NCBI RefSeq assembly: GCF_014649735.1 | Contig: NZ_BMTP01000002.1 | Span: 179,697-243,696, forward strand | Source of the DNA: Streptomyces lavendofoliae | GTDB lineage: Bacteria > Actinomycetota > Actinomycetes > Streptomycetales > Streptomycetaceae | Direction of reading: 5' to 3' | Length of the DNA: 64,000 nt | Shown: in pieces, positions 59,963 to 64,000 of the stretch | Position numbering within the stretch: position 1 is the stretch's first letter | How the letters are laid out: each line of letters begins with the position of its first letter | Notes under the pieces: generated by a model | Told to the model about the DNA's origin: nothing | The model's database searches: none | What the model saw: only the letters and a program-made list of their open reading frames with translations | Program-made: the position numbers and the translations under genes

Positions 59963-61168
59963 ATGGCCCGACTCGCGCAGACCCACGGCCTGACGGACGT
60001 CCAGCGGGAGATCCTCTCCACGGTCCGGGACTTCGTCGACAAGGAGATCATCCCGGTCGCCACCCGGTTGGAGCACCGCGACGAGTACCCGCAGGACATC
60101 GTCGACGGGCTCAAGGAGCTGGGTGTCTTCGGCCTGATGATCCCGGAGGAGTACGGGGGTCTGGGCGAGTCCCTGCTCACGTACGCGCTGTGCGTCGAGG
60201 AGATCGCGCGCGGCTGGATGTCGGTGTCCGGCATCATCAACACCCACTTCATCGTCGCGTACATGCTCAAGCAGCACGGCACGCAGGAGCAGAAGGACAC
60301 CTTCCTGCCCCGGATGGCGGCCGGCGAGGTGCGCGGCGCGTTCTCGATGTCCGAGCCGGCGCTCGGCTCGGACGTGTCGGCCATCACCTCGAAGGCGGTC
60401 CGGGACGGCGACGAGTACATCCTGAACGGCCAGAAGATGTGGCTGACGAACGGCGGCACGTCGACGCTGGTCGCCGTACTCGTCCGGAGTGACGAAGGAC
60501 ACCCGGAGGGCACCGCCCCCCACAAGTCGATGACGACCTTCCTCGTCGAGAAGGAGCCCGGCTTCGGAGAGGTCCGGCCGGGCCTCACCATCCCCGGGAA
60601 GATCGACAAGATGGGCTACAAGGGGGTCGACACCACCGAGCTCATCATGGACGGACTGCGCATTCCGGCCAATCGTGTCCTCGGCGGCACCACCGGCCGA
60701 GGGTTTTACCAAATGATGGACGGTGTCGAGGTCGGCCGGGTGAATGTAGCGGCGCGTGGCTGTGGCGTGGCGCAACGTGCGTTCGAGCTGGGTGTCTCGT
60801 ATGCCCAGCAACGCCAGACTTTCGGCAAACCGATCGCCCAGCACCAGGCGATCCAGTTCAAGCTGGCCGAAATGGCTACCAAGGTCGAGGCCGCTCATGC
60901 CATGATGGTCAACGCAGCTCGCAAAAAGGACTCCGGGGAGCGTAACGACCTCGAAGCAGGGATGGCGAAGTACCTCGCATCCGAATACTGCAAGGAGGTC
61001 GTCGAGGACGCCTTCCGTATCCATGGCGGCTACGGGTTCTCGAAGGAGTACGAGATCGAGCGTCTCTACCGGGAGGCGCCGATGCTGCTCATCGGCGAAG
61101 GTACCGCCGAGATCCAGAAAATGATCATTGGGCGTCGGTTGCTCGAGGAGTACCGATTCCAGGGGTGA
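59963..61168 (+). CDS. mcd: Acyl-CoA dehydrogenase, probable methylsuccinyl-CoA dehydrogenase
   Basis: A 401-residue flavin acyl-CoA dehydrogenase. FAD/substrate motifs: FSMSEPALGSDVSAI near residue 128, KMWLTNGG near 157, RQTFGKPIAQHQ near 285, IHGGYGFSKEYEIER near 353, and GEGTAEIQK near 379 with the catalytic Glu. By position it oxidises methylsuccinyl-CoA to mesaconyl-CoA. Described Mcd enzymes are about 550 residues, so this is the ordinary short ACAD form. Codon use shifts sharply within the gene: A/T-ending codons rise from roughly 4% before about 60,660 to roughly 23% after. Confidence 0.88.
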   Translation: MARLAQTHGLTDVQREILSTVRDFVDKEIIPVATRLEHRDEYPQDIVDGLKELGVFGLMIPEEYGGLGESLLTYALCVEEIARGWMSVSGIINTHFIVAYMLKQHGTQEQKDTFLPRMAAGEVRGAFSMSEPALGSDVSAITSKAVRDGDEYILNGQKMWLTNGGTSTLVAVLVRSDEGHPEGTAPHKSMTTFLVEKEPGFGEVRPGLTIPGKIDKMGYKGVDTTELIMDGLRIPANRVLGGTTGRGFYQMMDGVEVGRVNVAARGCGVAQRAFELGVSYAQQRQTFGKPIAQHQAIQFKLAEMATKVEAAHAMMVNAARKKDSGERNDLEAGMAKYLASEYCKEVVEDAFRIHGGYGFSKEYEIERLYREAPMLLIGEGTAEIQKMIIGRRLLEEYRFQG

Positions 61169-61510
61169 TTGTCGCTTTTGAGCCGGTTCGGCCGCGAAGA
61201 AGATCACACCCTGTCATCGTCTTCCGGCCGCCGACTCGGCTTCTGGCTTGCCCAGTTGCGGCCCGCAACCGATAGCATCGCCAAAAAGCCGCCGTCCCCC
61301 GCACTCGCGCGGCATCACCGCTACGAAGGTCATCCATGCCCCACAGCCAAACCTCTGCACCTCGCGACAGCCTCCTTGGCGTACGTATCGCTCGCGGAGC
61401 ATCGCCGTGGCTTCTGCCGACCGTCGCCACCGCCGCACTCAGTCTTGCCCGCTCGCGCCGTTCCAGGCGCGCCGCGGCCATCGCTGTGCCCACCACCGCT
61501 CTGGCGGCGG
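60662..61510. other. A/T-richer tract across end of mcd and start of psd
   Basis: A block of about 850 bases with many A/T-ending codons (aat, caa, cgt, gca, gaa, aaa), bounded by normal composition on both sides. It crosses a gene boundary, so selection on one protein does not explain it. It may be an imported recombination segment or an older unameliorated one. Confidence 0.6.
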
Positions 61511-61992
61511 GCATGCTGTGGTTCTTCCGCGACCCCGAGCGCGAGATCGCGCCGGGCAGGGTCATCTCGCCCGCAGACGGAGTGGTGCAGAGCATCATGC
61601 CGTGGAAGGACGGACGGACCCGGGTCGCCATCTTCATGAGCCCGCTGAACGTCCACGTCAACCGCGCCCCCCTGGCGGGCACGGTGACGTCCGTCGAGCA
61701 CATCCCCGGTGGGTTCGTGCCGGCGTTCAACAAGGAGAGCGAGAACAACGAGCGCGTTGTCTGGCACTTCGACACCGAGCTCGGTGACATCGAGATGGTG
61801 CAGATCGCCGGCGCGGTCGCCCGCCGCATCGTGCCGTACATCCCGCAGGGGACGAAGGTCGAGCAGGGCGAGCGCATCGGTCTGATCCGCTTCGGATCGC
61901 GCGTTGACATCTACCTTCCGGAAGGTGTCGACGTCGCTGTCGAGGTCGGTCAGACCACGACCGCGGGGGTGACTCGAATTGACCGTGATTGA
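61336..61992 (+). CDS. psd: Phosphatidylserine decarboxylase
   Basis: A 218-residue short-form PSD that makes phosphatidylethanolamine. N-terminal hydrophobic stretch (about 45-65) anchors it to the membrane. Family motifs: WFFRDPEREIAPGRVISPADG near 62-82, MSPLNVHVNRAPLAG near 101-115 and RFGSRVDIYLP near 183, where cleavage before the Ser gives the pyruvoyl group. ATG start. The stop lies 14 bases inside pssA. Confidence 0.95.
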   Translation: MPHSQTSAPRDSLLGVRIARGASPWLLPTVATAALSLARSRRSRRAAAIAVPTTALAAGMLWFFRDPEREIAPGRVISPADGVVQSIMPWKDGRTRVAIFMSPLNVHVNRAPLAGTVTSVEHIPGGFVPAFNKESENNERVVWHFDTELGDIEMVQIAGAVARRIVPYIPQGTKVEQGERIGLIRFGSRVDIYLPEGVDVAVEVGQTTTAGVTRIDRD

Positions 61993-62848
61993 TCCCGACA
62001 CACGGGCCGACTGGGCCGCCGACGCCGAGGCGGACATCGCCGAGGAAGCCGAGGAGATGCCGCTGTCGCTGCGTCTCTCAATAGCGGACACGCTCACGCT
62101 GGGTAACGCCACGTGCGGCTTCATGGCGGTGTACTTCACCACCACCGGCATCCTGATCCCGCACCTCACGGGCAGCCAGGAGACCGGCATGGCGCGGCAC
62201 AGCGCCGCCACGGCCGTGATCCTTATGCTCCTCGCGGCCATCTTCGACCTCTTCGACGGGCTCGTGGCGCGCAAGCTGCGCAGCTCGCCGATGGGCGCGG
62301 AGCTGGACAACCTGTCGGACCTGATCAGCTTCGGGCTCGCCCCGGCGTACTTCGTCCTGGTGTACGGGATGGTCGCGGACGACGCCCACCAGAAGGTCTC
62401 GGCCGTCGCCGCGATCGTGGTGCTGCTGGCGGTGGTGCTGCGGCTCGCCAGATTCAGCTGCGTGACCCTGAAGGACGGCATGTTCCAGGGCATGCCGTCC
62501 CCGTTCGGAGCGCTGACGGTCGTCTCGATCGTGCTGCTGGAGCTGCCGTTCATCCCGACGCTGCTGGCGATCATCGGCACCGCGTGGCTGATGGTGAGCC
62601 GTGTCGAGTACCCCAAGCCGCGGGGCGTCCTCGCGGTGGCGATGCTCAGCTGGATCATCGGCGCGATGGGCCTGCTGGCGGCGTGGGCGTTCGACGCCCC
62701 GGGCGGCCAGCTGCTGCTCCAGACCGGCTGCGCGCTCCAGGTTGTGCTGGGCGCCGTGATCCCTCTCTTCGCGACGGCCCGGCGGGTGAACACCTTCCGC
62801 GACAACCGGCGCGAGAGCCGGGAGGCGCGGGCGGCCCAGCTGCCGTAG
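61979..62848 (+). CDS. pssA: CDP-diacylglycerol-serine O-phosphatidyltransferase
   Basis: A 289-residue membrane enzyme that forms phosphatidylserine from CDP-diacylglycerol and serine, feeding Psd. The CDP-alcohol phosphotransferase motif DGLVAR...MGAELDNLSD is at about residues 87-107. About eight hydrophobic segments. The first 25 residues are acidic. The TTG start has GGGGGTGA upstream; a GTG six bases later is possible. Overlap with psd indicates one operon. Confidence 0.95.
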   Translation: MTVIDPDTRADWAADAEADIAEEAEEMPLSLRLSIADTLTLGNATCGFMAVYFTTTGILIPHLTGSQETGMARHSAATAVILMLLAAIFDLFDGLVARKLRSSPMGAELDNLSDLISFGLAPAYFVLVYGMVADDAHQKVSAVAAIVVLLAVVLRLARFSCVTLKDGMFQGMPSPFGALTVVSIVLLELPFIPTLLAIIGTAWLMVSRVEYPKPRGVLAVAMLSWIIGAMGLLAAWAFDAPGGQLLLQTGCALQVVLGAVIPLFATARRVNTFRDNRRESREARAAQLP

Positions 62849-62869
62849 CGCACGACAGGCGTGGATGAC

Positions 62870-62908
62870 GGAAGGGCCCGGGTGCGGGATACGCGCCCGG
62901 GCCCTTCC
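62870..62908. terminator. Bidirectional terminator after pssA
   Basis: A 13-bp perfect stem (GGAAGGGCCCGGG / CCCGGGCCCTTCC), extended by three more pairs with one G-T, and a short loop. It lies between pssA and the convergent acetyltransferase gene. Confidence 0.8.
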
Positions 62909-62917
62909 GCGTGCCCG

Positions 62918-63469
62918 TCACGTCCCGCCGAGGAGCTTGTAGTAGTACGTCGTCGCGTGCGGGGTGCCGTCCGGGCTCAGGGCGTACCGGGGGATCGTGC
63001 CGGCGCGGGTCCAGCCGGCCCTGCGGTACAGGCCCTCGGCCGCGCTGCCGGTCTCGGTGTCCAGCACCAGCAGGGTGAGCCCCTCGGCCGCCGCTGCCTC
63101 CTCGGCCACCGCGAGCAGCCGGGAGCCCAGGCCACGGCCGCGGGCGTCGCGGTGGACCAGGAGCTTGGCGATGTCGCCGCGGTGCGGCTGGTTCGGCATG
63201 GCCGCCCGCACCAGGCTGATCACCCCGGCGACGGCGCCACCGGGGGCGTACGCCGCCCAGACGCTCCGTACGCCCCGGGCGGTCTCCCCGGCCACCCCGC
63301 GCCACCAGGCGGTCGCCTCGACGGCGTCCAGCGGGGCCAGGAAGCCCACGGAGGCGCCGCCCTCGACGGCGTCGCACAGGAGCGGGGCGAGCCCCTCGGC
63401 CGCCCGGGCGTCGATCTGCCGGGCGGTGAGGGGCTCGATCCGGTAGGCGGTACGGAGATCGTCGCTCAT
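62918..63469 (-). CDS. GNAT-family N-acetyltransferase
   Basis: A 183-residue acetyltransferase with the acetyl-CoA loop VHRDARGRGLGSRLLAVAEE near 115-134, LLVLDTETGSAAEGLYRRAGW near 142-162 and a typical tail TTYYYKLLG. Substrate unknown. Its start is 55 bases from the end of the next minus-strand gene. Confidence 0.9.
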   Translation of the reverse strand: MSDDLRTAYRIEPLTARQIDARAAEGLAPLLCDAVEGGASVGFLAPLDAVEATAWWRGVAGETARGVRSVWAAYAPGGAVAGVISLVRAAMPNQPHRGDIAKLLVHRDARGRGLGSRLLAVAEEAAAAEGLTLLVLDTETGSAAEGLYRRAGWTRAGTIPRYALSPDGTPHATTYYYKLLGGT

Positions 63470-63524
63470 GATCAGAGCTTCACACGGCGGCGTTTCGGCG
63501 GGATGACGGGGTCATCCCCTCCGG

Positions 63525-64000
63525 TCAGTCACCGGGTGTGAAGCCCTTCGCGGCCTCCGAGACCTGGGGGCCGCGGACCACCCGGGCACCCCCGGGGACG
63601 GACTTGTCGGGCTGGATGATCACGCTCTGCCGCGACGAGGGCGCCTTCGGGTCGGAGAAGTCGTGCGTCATGCCGAAGCCCGCGTCGTGGGCGTTCAGCT
63701 TCAGCAGCGCCTTGCCGACGCCCTCGCGGGTCAGGTCCTTGTCCGCGCACGCCTTCTTCAGCGCCTCGCCGAAGACCTGCCCGGCCGTCCATCCGGCGAC
63801 GACGCCGTTGTCCAGGGTGTCCTTCGGGTAGGCGGCGCGGTAGTCGGCGACCAGCTTCCTGGCGGCCGGGGTGTCGGCGCCGATCGGCAGGCTGGGGGTG
63901 GACACGTAGTACATGCGCTCCAGCGCCGGTCCCGCCTGGGTGGCCAGCAGCTGCGGCGCGTAGGCCGAGTTGTTGCCGATCACCGGGACGGTGAGCTTCA
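63525..64000 (-). CDS. ABC transporter substrate-binding protein (type 1 fold), C-terminal part
   Basis: The last 158 codons of a protein that continues beyond the window edge. It matches the C-terminal lobe of branched-chain-amino-acid-type solute-binding proteins: YYVSTPSLPIGADTPAARKLV, YRAAYPKDTLDNGVVAGWTAGQVFGEALKKA (in shorter pieces) and a final FTPGD. The true start is outside, so ligand and lipobox cannot be judged. Confidence 0.82.
   Translation of the reverse strand, partial: KLTVPVIGNNSAYAPQLLATQAGPALERMYYVSTPSLPIGADTPAARKLVADYRAAYPKDTLDNGVVAGWTAGQVFGEALKKACADKDLTREGVGKALLKLNAHDAGFGMTHDFSDPKAPSSRQSVIIQPDKSVPGGARVVRGPQVSEAAKGFTPGD

Noticed and set aside
1..64000. tRNA, rRNA, riboswitches, integrases or insertion sequences
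   Set aside because: I looked for clover-leaf patterns, transposase motifs and conserved aptamer cores and found none convincing; a covariance-model scan would be needed to exclude weak ones.

Overview
The window is a chromosomal segment of a Streptomyces-type actinomycete. The evidence is the very high G+C content, third codon positions that are almost always G or C, frequent GTG starts, ATGA/GTGA stop-start overlaps, and family content: a streptomycete gas vesicle cluster, the ethylmalonyl-CoA pathway, SigB/F-type stress sigma factors, and Psd/PssA. I see no rRNA, tRNA, CRISPR array, insertion sequence or prophage. The last gene runs off the right edge.

Layout. 0-3.4 kb: threonine catabolism (tdh, kbl) followed by a LysR regulator. 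3.5-8.1 kb (minus strand): small secreted and acidic proteins, an APC permease, a membrane-anchored alkaline-phosphatase-superfamily protein and a degenerate resolvase-like protein. 8.2-12 kb: an UlaG-like metallo-hydrolase with a DedA protein, then a pair made of an aminotransferase-fold protein without the PLP lysine and an NAPE-PLD-like metallo-hydrolase. 12.4-20.3 kb: a stress island with a SigB/F-type sigma factor, a TPP enzyme, a DUF2795 protein, a PfpI/DJ-1 protein, a PAP2-diacylglycerol kinase fusion and a lipoprotein L,D-transpeptidase. 20.4-24.2 kb: gas vesicle operon gvpOAFGJLSK, preceded by an internally deleted LigD remnant. 24.2-30.4 kb: acetyltransferase, NDH-2-like oxidoreductase coupled to a transketolase, methyltransferase, VOC protein, CsbD protein. 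30.4-34.8 kb: acetyltransferase, MFS exporter, GntR regulator and adenosine deaminase, linked by a shared palindromic motif. 35.5-42.2 kb: Ser/Thr kinase facing a tight four-gene peptidase operon (M55, M20, S9, LD-carboxypeptidase). 42.4-51.6 kb: an MFS transporter fused to carboxypeptidase-regulatory-like domains, a SRPBCC protein, a radical SAM protein behind a LexA-type box, a tripeptidyl-aminopeptidase-like secreted hydrolase, RidA-like, GNAT and HEAT-repeat proteins. 52-61.2 kb: the ethylmalonyl-CoA pathway (double 3-hydroxyacyl-CoA dehydrogenase, TetR, ccr, meaA, mcl, mch, mcd). 61.3-62.8 kb: psd-pssA phosphatidylethanolamine synthesis. The right end has an acetyltransferase and a partial ABC solute-binding protein.

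How it fits together. The ethylmalonyl-CoA genes convert acetyl-CoA-derived crotonyl-CoA to propionyl-CoA plus glyoxylate and can supply ethylmalonyl-CoA for polyketides. Several stress-type genes (TPP enzyme, DUF2795, PAP2-DGK, CsbD, the gvp region) each have a GNNT-N14-16-GGGTA-like element upstream, so the sigma factor in the window may control a local regulon. Candidate novelties include the lysine-less aminotransferase partner of a metallo-hydrolase, the mini-LigD remnant, an orphan intrinsic terminator that may end a small RNA, the GntR/MFS/adenosine deaminase palindrome set, and an A/T-richer tract spanning the end of mcd and the start of psd. All functional statements are from reading the sequence; no database search was run.
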